A stretch of 61,688 nucleotides of DNA, taken from NCBI GenBank assembly GCA_045654645.1, contig JAZONR010000035.1, forward strand, positions 1 to 61,688, read 5' to 3'. The notes beneath the pieces were generated by a model. That model worked only from the letters and a program-made list of their open reading frames with translations. It was not told the DNA's origin and ran no database searches. This DNA comes from HGM04593 sp045654645 (GTDB lineage Bacteria > Bacteroidota > Bacteroidia > Bacteroidales > Bacteroidaceae). Made by a program: the position numbers and the translations under genes. This document shows, one piece after another, positions 1-6,891 of the stretch (position 1 is the first letter of the stretch; each line of letters opens with the position of its first letter).

Positions 1-2001
1 GGTCTTTGTGATAGCAGCGTTCATCTCGAATACGAATGTAACCTTGTTGCCATCGATAGTAGCAGCGCTCACCCAAGCAGTAGCAGCTACACCATTGTTA
101 GCATCCTTCAACTTGATGAACTGTGCAGGACCGCTTGTACCAGTACCAGTACCAGTACCAGTACCTGTGCCAGTACCAGTGCCTGTTCCGGTACCTGTTC
201 CAGTACCTGTTCCAGTACCTGTTCCAGTACCTGTGCCAGTACCAGTACCAGTACCAGTACCAGTGCCAGTGCCTGTTCCAGTACCTGTTCCGGTACCAGT
301 GCCAGTACCTGTACCACCTGCAGCCTGAATGAACTCGATGTCCTTGTTGAATTCAATTGTGATAGAGTTGAAGCTCTCGACAACCTCGTCAGCAGCGGGA
401 GTCTGAGAAACAACAGCAAGCTTCACGGGCTCCTCAACCTCGAATGTGAATGTTTGACCGGCAAACTCCTCGCCGTCTGTAGCCTTGATGAGACCTGCGG
501 GAATCTCAAATGAATATGTACCGGTCTTTGTGATAGCAGCGTTCATCTCGAATACGAATGTAACCTTGTTGCCATCGATAGTAGCAGCGCTCACCCAAGC
601 AGTAGCAGCTACACCATTGTTAGCATCCTTCAACTTGATGAACTGTGCAGGACCGCTTGTGCCAGTACCTGTGCCAGTACCTGTTCCAGTACCTGTTCCA
701 GTACCTGTTCCGGTGCCTGTTCCAGTACCTGTTCCGGTGCCTGTTCCAGTACCTGTTCCAGTACCTGTTCCGGTACCAGTGCCAGTGCCTGTACCTGTGT
801 CAGTACCGGTACCACCTGCAGCCTGAATGAACTCAATAGCCTTGTTGAACTCAATTGTGATAGAGTTGAAGCTCTCAACAACCTCGTCAGCAGCGGGAGT
901 CTGAGAAACTACAGCCAAAGCAGGAGTGGGCTCCTCAACCTTAACAGCCATTGTGTTTACATACTTACCGCTGCTTATGCCAATAGCGTAGCCTGTAACC
1001 TTAACGAGTGAACCTGTAACAAGTGTTGATTTGATATCGTCCTGTGGGTACTGAATGCTGCCAATGGCTTTTGATGCACCTTCAATAGCAATGTTGTAGT
1101 AGTTGCCACTGATTGTAAGTGTACCTGTGTATTCGATATATTTCACCGTAGGTGCTGCAAGATATGCATCCATTGCTGCACCATCCATAACGGTTACAGC
1201 AGGATGTGTAACTGTTGCAGTACCAGTCTTCTCAACTGTTGAGCCTGCTGCAAACTGCAATAGGTCACCATACACACTTGTTGTACCAATTACGTTTACA
1301 ACATCGCCGGCTACTACACTAGGTGCGTTGCCGAGGTAAACAAGGATTGAACCTGTGGCATCGTTCAAAAGGAAGCCTCGTGCATATGTTGCAACAACTG
1401 TACCTGTTGTAGCAGCCTCACCTGCACCTGCTGCAAGAATCTCGGCAATTGTAGTTGGTTCAACCTCTTCTTCTTCGCCACCCTCGGGCTCCTCTGGGTC
1501 GGGAGTTACAGAGCCGTCTGTTGAGAAGGTAACTTTAACGCTGTTAATTTTTTGTGTAGAAGCATTGCTTGCCCAAGTGAAGATAACCTTTGTGGCTGCG
1601 CCTGTCCAATTTTTGCCGTTTACAGTACCGGTGTTGGGCGAGAAACTGCTGACAGTACTTCCTTCGAAAGCAATAGATGTGATTACTGCGCCTTCGGGTG
1701 CGGTAATTGTCATTGTTGCATTCTTGTACATACGCAGGTCGTATTTGCCTGATGCTGTTTTCCAAATTCTTGATACAGCAGTAGAACCGTTTGTTGTGTT
1801 AAGCTCTACACCATTCTGAGTGAATGTGGTTTCTGAAGTCGCATACTCATAGGCGCCTTCTGTAGTTGTGGTCTTGAACAAATCATCGGTTATCGATGGT
1901 GTCAATGTTGTGGGGGCTGTAAAGTTAAATACTGCCTCCTCTGCTGTTGCAATGCCAACAAGGCCGAACAGACAGAAAATCGAAAGTAAAAACTTTTTCA
2001 T
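1..2001 (-). CDS. Secreted multi-domain protein with OB-fold and Thr-Gly-interrupted Ig-like repeats (partial, N-terminal 667 codons)
   Basis: Open reading frame on the minus strand from the ATG at 1999-2001 through the left edge, so the C-terminus is missing. The N-terminus (MKKFLLSIFCLFGLVGIATA) is a clear signal peptide. Residues about 25-170 form a beta-rich domain of unknown family; about 175-260 (starting TTIAEILAAGAGE) looks like a YhcR/DUF6359-type OB-fold. From about residue 358 there are two near-identical Ig-like units resembling SbsA/Big_5 domains: a start like VVSQTPAADEVVESFNS, a strand ITIEFNKAIEF, a long (Thr-Gly)n tract, and an end like GTYSFEIPAGLIKATDGEEF. Such proteins are exported or surface-exposed; a sorting tail could lie beyond the window. 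The function is unknown. The tall shadow frames rich in Pro-Val are on the opposite strand of the same repeat and are not genes. Confidence 0.85.
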   Translation of the reverse strand, partial: MKKFLLSIFCLFGLVGIATAEEAVFNFTAPTTLTPSITDDLFKTTTTEGAYEYATSETTFTQNGVELNTTNGSTAVSRIWKTASGKYDLRMYKNATMTITAPEGAVITSIAFEGSTVSSFSPNTGTVNGKNWTGAATKVIFTWASNASTQKINSVKVTFSTDGSVTPDPEEPEGGEEEEVEPTTIAEILAAGAGEAATTGTVVATYARGFLLNDATGSILVYLGNAPSVVAGDVVNVIGTTSVYGDLLQFAAGSTVEKTGTATVTHPAVTVMDGAAMDAYLAAPTVKYIEYTGTLTISGNYYNIAIEGASKAIGSIQYPQDDIKSTLVTGSLVKVTGYAIGISSGKYVNTMAVKVEEPTPALAVVSQTPAADEVVESFNSITIEFNKAIEFIQAAGGTGTDTGTGTGTGTGTGTGTGTGTGTGTGTGTGTGTGTGTGTGTGTGTGTGTSGPAQFIKLKDANNGVAATAWVSAATIDGNKVTFVFEMNAAITKTGTYSFEIPAGLIKATDGEEFAGQTFTFEVEEPVKLAVVSQTPAADEVVESFNSITIEFNKDIEFIQAAGGTGTGTGTGTGTGTGTGTGTGTGTGTGTGTGTGTGTGTGTGTGTGTGTGTGTGTGTGTGTSGPAQFIKLKDANNGVAATAWVSAATIDGNKVTFVFEMNAAITKT
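136..315 (-). repeat. (Thr-Gly)30 microsatellite-like tract, 6-base units
   Basis: Thirty Thr-Gly dipeptide codons pairs in a row in the second Ig-like unit. Codons vary at third positions (GGT/GGC/GGA with ACT/ACA/ACC), giving a degenerate 6-base repeat with 12-base higher-order order. Unit gain or loss keeps the reading frame. Confidence 0.9.
658..813 (-). repeat. (Thr-Gly)26 tract, 6-base units
   Basis: Twenty-six dipeptide units in the first Ig-like repeat, with one Gly changed to Asp near the N-terminal end (799-801). Same position in the domain as the 30-unit tract, so the tract length differs between otherwise near-identical copies. Confidence 0.9.
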
Positions 2002-2069
2002 AATGTGTTTTTTGGTTAATAAATAGGGTTTATGTTTTTTTGAAAAATGCAGTTTGAGTATATTCGCCC

Positions 2070-2077
2070 CAAAGATA
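2070..2077 (-). promoter_or_regulatory. -7 promoter element (TATCTTTG) for the Ig-repeat protein
   Basis: Minus-strand TATCTTTG fits the Bacteroidota -7 consensus TAnnTTTG and lies about 70 bases upstream of the start codon. No clear TTTG -33 box is visible at the right distance. Confidence 0.5.
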
Positions 2078-2192
2078 GCAAATATTTTACCTTGTTTAAT
2101 TTTATTAGACATCTTTTTTTGCTTTTTTTGTATAAGGTGAGGCAAAGGTTTGTTTATGGAGCAATTTTGTGGAAAATTAAATCCTTTAAATG

Positions 2193-2223
2193 GTTGCTTT
2201 ATGAAAAAAAATGTCTACCTTTG
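2193..2223 (+). promoter_or_regulatory. Promoter for the SRP RNA (GTTG-N19-TACCTTTG)
   Basis: TTG at 2194-2196 and TACCTTTG at 2216-2223 are separated by 19 bases, as in Bacteroidota primary-sigma promoters. Transcription would start near 2230, about 45 bases before the folded SRP RNA core. Confidence 0.6.
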
Positions 2224-2275
2224 CTGTCGAAAAGGAGAGCGCTCCTATTTAATGTGTTTTTTTAAAAAAGAGTAT

Positions 2276-2375
2276 ATGGGTAAGTCCTATACGGCCAGCT
2301 CCTGACAAATCCTCCAGGGCTTGACCGCAGCAAAGGTAGTTGGTTGTAGCGGCGCGATGTAGGTAGCTTACCCAC
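2276..2375 (+). ncRNA. ffs: Small signal recognition particle RNA (4.5S-type)
   Basis: The stretch folds into one long hairpin. Its closing ends GGGTAAG (2278-2284) and CTTACCC (2367-2373) pair, followed by CCTA with TAGG. The apical part has the SRP helix 8 pattern: CCAGGGC, a UUGA tetraloop, then CCGCAGCA, matching the CAGG/AGCA symmetric loop bound by Ffh. Size (about 100 nt), an upstream promoter and an immediate terminator support a stand-alone RNA gene. The RNA would act with Ffh and FtsY in co-translational membrane targeting. Exact ends are not certain. Confidence 0.75.
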
Positions 2376-2378
2376 CCT

Positions 2379-2411
2379 TAAGGCGAATGTGCATACATTC
2401 GCCTTTTTTTA
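2379..2411 (+). terminator. Rho-independent terminator of the SRP RNA
   Basis: Stem AAGGCGAATG / CATTCGCCTT followed by a run of T at 2403-2409, directly after the SRP RNA. Confidence 0.85.
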
Positions 2412-2421
2412 TTTAGCTAAG

Positions 2422-2471
2422 GTATAAACGAATAACGGAGAGGTTGCGTCCTCTCCGTTATTCGTTTATAC
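2422..2471. terminator. 22-bp perfect hairpin after the tyrosine kinase gene
   Basis: Arms 2422-2443 and 2450-2471 are perfectly complementary with a 6-base loop. It lies 16 bases past the stop codon of the minus-strand kinase gene and between it and the convergent SRP RNA. There is no adjacent T run on the minus strand, so termination is inferred from position. Confidence 0.6.
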
Positions 2472-2487
2472 TGCAAAGTATGTCTCT

Positions 2488-4935
2488 TTATTTTTTCTTA
2501 CTCTTTTTGGGACCATAGGAGTAGCTATAGCCATTATTGTAGCCATATTTGTATCCATAGCGGCCGGCTTTCATATTTATGGCATTTAGTATCAATGACA
2601 TATTTCTGAGTTTACCGCTTGTGTAGATGTTTTCAAGCTCTATTAGCATTGCTCTTTGCATAAGGTTGCAACGTACAATGAAGATGCTGTTTGTGGCCTC
2701 TTTTTCAATGATATGCGTGTCGGCAACAATGTCCACCGGCGGGCAGTCAATGAAAATGTATTTATATTTTTTCTTGGCTTCGTGTAGCAGTGCGGTAAAG
2801 CGTTCCGACTCGAGCAACTCGGTGGGGTTGGGTGGAATTGTGCCGGTTGGTATGATATGAAGGTTCTCATAGTCCTTGCTTATTGTTATGGCTTCCTCCA
2901 TTGTGTTTATCTCTTTTGCAAGATAGTTGCTGAGGCCTACTTCGGTGTTGTTTACATAGTTTGACAATGAGGCGTGGCGCATATCGCCGTCAATGAGCAA
3001 CACTTTCTCTCCCTTGATGGCTACGCTTATGGCTGTGTTCAGGATGCAGAATGTTTTTCCGCTACCGGGATTGAACGATGTGAATATGATGGTGTTCTGC
3101 TCCTTGCTGCGTGTTATGAACTCGATGTTGGTCCTGAGGATGCGGAATGCCTCATTTATGGCATTTCTTGAGCCGCCTTTAACCACAACATTTGAAAGTT
3201 TGTTCTTCTCCTTCTCCTTTTTGGAAAATTTTGCAAGTATCTTTCCAAGGAGGCTTGTTTTCTTTGTTCCGTAGAGGGGTATCTCGCCAATAATGGGAAT
3301 TGCGGTGTTTTCAAGGTCTTTACGTCCTCTAACTTTGGTGTTTGTGGCTTCCTTTATGATGATAAGTGCCACAGGAACTGCCAATCCGATGATTATGGCA
3401 AGTATTAGCGACCTGTTTTTCTGCGGTGCGGTGGGTTCGTAGCTGCCCGATGGTGGGGTGAGCACCCTTGTTCTGTTTGGGGTGAATTCCTGTGATAGTT
3501 GGTTCTCTTCTCTCTTTTGCAGCAGGAATAAGTAGATTTTCTCTTTTACGCTTTGTTCGCGCTCTGCGCTTGCAAGGAATGTGGTGTGTGTGGGGTTCTT
3601 TGCAAGCTCGCTTTCAAGTATTTCCCGCTCTTTCTCAAGGGATTCAAGTTTTGTGGTTATTCCTTTTATATGAGTGCGGGTTGATGAGATTATTGCATTG
3701 AGCATTGATGAGAGCATTATATCCATATCCTTTACGGCCGGATTCTCCACGCTGCTCTTGTCGGCAAGGTTGTTGCGTTCAATCATCAATGCGTTGAATG
3801 CAGATATCTGCGTATTGATATTCTGGTTGTTTATGCCTGAATTGATGGGCAGGAGGGTGTGTGTCCTCTTTTTATCGAGGGTGTTCTTTAGGAAATACTC
3901 ACTTTTTTCAAGTTCATTACCTGTTGATGTGATGAGTTTTGTGAGTTCTCTCTCTCTTCTCATCTGTATTTCGGCTTGAGCCTCAAGGTCGGGCAACAGG
4001 TTGTCGCTCTTGAACGATGAGATGCTGCTCTCTATTTGGTCAAGGTCGTCGCTCACATAGCTCAACCTTGTGTTGATGAACTCCTGTGTCTCCTTGGCTG
4101 TCCTGTTCTTGTCCTTTATCCAGTTTTCGTTGTATACTTCTACAATGGTTTTCAATATGTCATCGGCGCGTTCTATCGAATTGTCGTTGATTGATATTGT
4201 TATCATATTCTTATCATCGACATTCTGGGTGTATTGCAGTTTGCCAATGTGTTTTGCGGTGGCATTGTTAAGGCCGATGTGTTTTACTGTGTATGTGGTT
4301 TGCTTTCTGATTTTGCATCTTTCGTTCGGGGTGAGTGCGATGGTGCCGGCGGGAGTGGCCACAAATGTGGGAGCGTCGGCCTGCAGTTTGCCTTCAACAG
4401 TGCGCTGACCGGTGATTGTGTCTCCGGTGAAGTTGTACATACGGAAGGTGCTGTCGGGTGATATCTCTATGTCAAATCCGGATGTGCCCTGTATGTCAAG
4501 GTCGCAGAAATCGGCCAGCACCGGTATTTTGGTGCCGTAGAGTGTGGTGGAGTGGAATTGCCCGGCTTGACTGTATTCAATATAAAGCTTTAGTCTGCGG
4601 GCTGTTTCAATGGTTGTCTCGGGCGACTTGAAGGTGTATATTTCGTTGTATGTGTTTGTTGAAGATTTGAAGCCCATATTGGCGAATGTCTCCATCTGCT
4701 CGTCGATGCTTGTGCCTTTTGGAGTGGACTTTATGAGAATCTCGGTGTGTCGGGTGTAGAGATTTTCAATCCTTGCCGTGCTGTAGAGTGAATAGCACAC
4801 GGTTATTGTGAGTGATATTACAAACCAGTACCATTTTGAGATTACGGCGTGTAATATTTCGCTTATGTTGATTGCAGGGCCGTCGGCCTGCTTGTTTTTA
4901 TGAACTTTTTTGGGTGCGTTTGCTGCAGCCATCAT
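2488..4935 (-). CDS. Wzc-like polysaccharide co-polymerase / tyrosine autokinase
   Basis: 815 residues. An inner-membrane BY-kinase controls chain length and export of capsule or exopolysaccharide. Residues 34-52 are TM1 followed by a Wzz-type periplasmic domain; residues about 280-480 are coiled-coil rich; a PxxP-type segment (PTAPQKN, 501-507) precedes TM2 (508-527). The cytoplasmic kinase has Walker A around 620-629 (FNPGSGKT), Walker A' (LLIDGDMR, 646-653) and Walker B (YIFIDCPP, 726-733). The C-terminus carries a Tyr cluster (GRYGYKYGYNNGYSYSYG), the usual autophosphorylation site. Full length for the family. The start could be either of the first two Met codons. No glycosyltransferases are adjacent, although rhamnose-donor genes lie about 10 kb away, so it may act on a locus elsewhere. 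Confidence 0.93.
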   Translation of the reverse strand: MMAAANAPKKVHKNKQADGPAINISEILHAVISKWYWFVISLTITVCYSLYSTARIENLYTRHTEILIKSTPKGTSIDEQMETFANMGFKSSTNTYNEIYTFKSPETTIETARRLKLYIEYSQAGQFHSTTLYGTKIPVLADFCDLDIQGTSGFDIEISPDSTFRMYNFTGDTITGQRTVEGKLQADAPTFVATPAGTIALTPNERCKIRKQTTYTVKHIGLNNATAKHIGKLQYTQNVDDKNMITISINDNSIERADDILKTIVEVYNENWIKDKNRTAKETQEFINTRLSYVSDDLDQIESSISSFKSDNLLPDLEAQAEIQMRRERELTKLITSTGNELEKSEYFLKNTLDKKRTHTLLPINSGINNQNINTQISAFNALMIERNNLADKSSVENPAVKDMDIMLSSMLNAIISSTRTHIKGITTKLESLEKEREILESELAKNPTHTTFLASAEREQSVKEKIYLFLLQKREENQLSQEFTPNRTRVLTPPSGSYEPTAPQKNRSLILAIIIGLAVPVALIIIKEATNTKVRGRKDLENTAIPIIGEIPLYGTKKTSLLGKILAKFSKKEKEKNKLSNVVVKGGSRNAINEAFRILRTNIEFITRSKEQNTIIFTSFNPGSGKTFCILNTAISVAIKGEKVLLIDGDMRHASLSNYVNNTEVGLSNYLAKEINTMEEAITISKDYENLHIIPTGTIPPNPTELLESERFTALLHEAKKKYKYIFIDCPPVDIVADTHIIEKEATNSIFIVRCNLMQRAMLIELENIYTSGKLRNMSLILNAINMKAGRYGYKYGYNNGYSYSYGPKKSKKK

Positions 4936-5006
4936 ATTTGTTGTTTTTTATGTATCTTCTTTCTTGGTTCTCTGCTCCTTGCAGTGTGCCAAGGAGCAGA
5001 GGGTTA

Positions 5007-5022
5007 TATCTTTGCAAAGATA
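5007..5022. promoter_or_regulatory. Palindromic double -7 element (TATCTTTGCAAAGATA)
   Basis: Sixteen-base perfect palindrome made of two TAnnTTTG elements back to back. The minus-strand copy (5022-5015) is placed to transcribe the kinase gene, about 80 bases upstream of its start; the plus-strand copy points at the 3' end of the M50B-like gene. Confidence 0.5.
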
Positions 5023-5116
5023 ACAAATATATTGTGAAAATGTGTGCAAAATGGCGAAATTTGTCTCTGTGTTTCCGGTGGAGCAGTCGTTGAATTATTG
5101 CTCTGTTCTTCTTTGA

Positions 5117-5821
5117 TTATTTGTTAATCATTTGATTGACCGAGTCATAGACCCAAATTCCAAAAAACACAGTGTTGTCGTAAAGGGCGCAAAGCAGTTC
5201 CCATATTGAGGTGAATACATTGTAGCCCGGCACAAATGCTGCAATTATTATGCAACAGTTCACAAGCCTGCAAGTGTAGATGTAGATATAGGAGAAGAAT
5301 AGTGGGTATTGGTTAATATCGGTTTGATACTTTCCTGTCTGGCTCCAAAAGCATCCGCAATGGAAGGCGATGCTTATTCCTATGATTATGTCGAATATCC
5401 ACAAGCCGTTGGCATTCATCAGCGGGCGTAGGAATAGCAACAGGTAGGTGAATATTGGCAGGCAATAGGGGGCAAGGGCCATTGGTATTAAGCCGTTCCT
5501 GCTTGTGCCGCTGGTTACAACATTGCCTGTGCCGGATTCTGCATTGAATGAGTGTACTTTTCTAAAGAACATCAGCGCTACGATTATATGTGTGAGCTCG
5601 TGGCTGAATGTCATCAGCCATTTTAAGTTCTTTTTGAATATTTGTCCAATGATTAGTGCTGCCGCTGTGCCTGCTGCTGCCCATTTGAATGTGTCGAGAC
5701 GGTCGAGAATTGGTGTGTCCGATAAAAAGATGAACTTGATTATATCCCAAACGTATGGCAATGTGAGTAGTAGCAGAATGATTACGAGTGTTGTGTAGAT
5801 GAAATACTTGAATCTTGACAT
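5117..5821 (-). CDS. M50B-like integral membrane metallopeptidase
   Basis: 234 residues, mostly hydrophobic. TM near residues 8-30, then the zinc-binding HELTH (His74, Glu75, His78) in the context FSHELTHIIVALMFF, followed by several membrane segments. The stretch SGTGNVVTSG after the motif fits the peptidase M50B-like family (site-2-protease relatives), whose glycine-rich turn follows the HExxH. The third metal ligand is not obvious. It would act within the membrane; the substrate is unknown. It is a single gene 181 bases upstream of the kinase gene, with its own -7 element (minus-strand TATTTTTG, 5852-5859). Confidence 0.7.
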   Translation of the reverse strand: MSRFKYFIYTTLVIILLLLTLPYVWDIIKFIFLSDTPILDRLDTFKWAAAGTAAALIIGQIFKKNLKWLMTFSHELTHIIVALMFFRKVHSFNAESGTGNVVTSGTSRNGLIPMALAPYCLPIFTYLLLFLRPLMNANGLWIFDIIIGISIAFHCGCFWSQTGKYQTDINQYPLFFSYIYIYTCRLVNCCIIIAAFVPGYNVFTSIWELLCALYDNTVFFGIWVYDSVNQMINK

Positions 5822-5851
5822 AGTTGTAGGGTGTTTGTGTTATATCTGTGG

Positions 5852-5859
5852 CAAAAATA
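5852..5859 (-). promoter_or_regulatory. -7 element (TATTTTTG) for the M50B-like gene
   Basis: Minus-strand TATTTTTG 31 bases upstream of the start codon; no convincing -33 box. Confidence 0.45.
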
Positions 5860-6237
5860 GTGAAAAAATCTTAAAATAACAGTGTAGAGGCTGAATATTT
5901 TAATATAAAAGTTTGGTGCGCGTATGAGTTGTGTTGATGCCTCTGTTTTTTTTGTGGTGGATATAATTTGTTTTTATAATATCACAAATGCTTTTGATGA
6001 GTGTTTGTGTAATTAAAATTTACTAAATGGGGCTTTTGCTCTGTTTTTTCTAATGTTTTGTGGTGTTTCTTGTAAATGTTGTCAATTATGTCTCTCTAAA
6101 ATGGCTCCTTGTGGCTCTTAAATTCTGATTTAGGGCTATTTGGGGCTGTTTGTGCGCTCTTTTTTGCCCGAAAATTAATTTTTTTAGAAAAAAATGCAAA
6201 AAAAATGGATTTTATGCCTTGATATTGTGTTTTTTGT
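5860..6237. other. AT-rich intergenic region without recognisable gene
   Basis: Long T-rich stretches on the plus strand and no open frame with a protein-like composition. It separates divergent transcription units. I see no RNA fold or known motif in it. Confidence 0.5.
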
Positions 6238-6245
6238 TATCTTTG
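6238..6245 (+). promoter_or_regulatory. -7 element (TATCTTTG) for the histone-like gene
   Basis: TATCTTTG about 30 bases upstream of the ATG at 6275, with a TTG 16 bases upstream of it. The T-rich flank is typical of strongly expressed Bacteroidota genes. Confidence 0.6.
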
Positions 6246-6274
6246 TGCATCACTAACTTTAATAAAGGAAAATT

Positions 6275-6451
6275 ATGAAGGAACTTATTGCAAAAATTGA
6301 AGAGACTTATGCAGCTTTCATAGCTGACGCTACAGCTCAGGTTGAGAAGGGTAACAAGGCTGCCGGTACACGTGCTCGCAAGGCTTCTGTTGAGCTTGGC
6401 AAGGCAATGTCTGCTTTCCGCAAGGCTTCTATCGAGGCTGCAAAGAACTAA
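6275..6451 (+). CDS. Small histone H1-like DNA-binding protein
   Basis: 58 residues, ATG at 6275, preceded by an A-rich AAAGGAAAATT. The protein starts MKELIAKIEETYAAF and continues with an Ala/Lys-rich segment (GNKAAGTRARKASVELGKAM, then SAFRKASIEAAKN). It matches the short Hc1-like histone family widespread in Bacteroidota: an acidic helical start, then basic helical DNA-binding part. It is flanked by a promoter element and a strong terminator, so it is monocistronic. It probably coats or bends DNA as an abundant nucleoid protein. Confidence 0.85.
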   Translation: MKELIAKIEETYAAFIADATAQVEKGNKAAGTRARKASVELGKAMSAFRKASIEAAKN

Positions 6452-6474
6452 TTTGTTCTTTACCTTTCAAAAAA

Positions 6475-6509
6475 ATAAAAGCCACAGCTGTGGCTTTTAT
6501 TTTTTTTAT
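6475..6509 (+). terminator. Rho-independent terminator of the histone-like gene
   Basis: Stem AATAAAAGCCACAG / CTGTGGCTTTTATT followed by a T run, 24 bases after the stop codon. Confidence 0.9.
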
Positions 6510-6891
6510 ATCCCTATGGGATAATGTGTTGTGCGCTGCGCCACTTTTGTGGTGCAGCGTTTTTTTGTATAGATGCTTATTTGTGTGCGCTTCTGCGTTG
6601 TGGGGTGCTCTCTCTCCTCTGTGTTATGTTGCGCTTTGTGTCTTTAGGAGGGCTCTCTTTTCTCTTTTGGATATTGTATGTCCATCCTGCAGTTCTCCAA
6701 TGCGGCTGTTTTTAACAGGTTTCAGGGGTGTTGTCTCTGTTGTAAATAAAAATTACTAAAAAGACTTGCTTGTGTGTTAATTGTGGTGCTGAAAATTTTA
6801 AAATAATGAAAAAATGTGCTATATTTACAAAGTTTTGCACGTGATGCGTGTGCGAGTGTATTTTTTTTAACTTTATAATATAACTTATTTT
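6510..6891. other. Intergenic region upstream of the GH2 gene
   Basis: T-rich, with no convincing gene; small open frames here begin inside the terminator and encode Cys/Leu-rich nonsense. A weak TATATTTA at about 6820 might be a -7 element for the GH2 gene. Confidence 0.4.

Larger units (their letters stand above)
1..938 (-). repeat. Two tandem copies of an Ig-like coding unit, offset 522 bases
   Basis: Sequence from position 1 reappears from position 523 almost base for base (for example the block ending in the Ser-Gly-Pro-Ala-Gln-Phe segment at 129-138 and 651-660). The copies differ mainly in the length of the internal Thr-Gly tract and at their linker. The very low divergence indicates a recent duplication or ongoing gene conversion. 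More copies may lie left of the window. Confidence 0.85.

Noticed and set aside
8..328. Plus-strand frame encoding a long Pro-Val repeat
   Set aside because: It is the complement of the Thr-Gly tract; the minus strand has a signal peptide, clear domains and one unbroken frame over 2 kb.
6490..6759. 89-residue hydrophobic frame after the histone-like gene
   Set aside because: It starts within the terminator stem and is Cys/Leu-rich without any start-site support.
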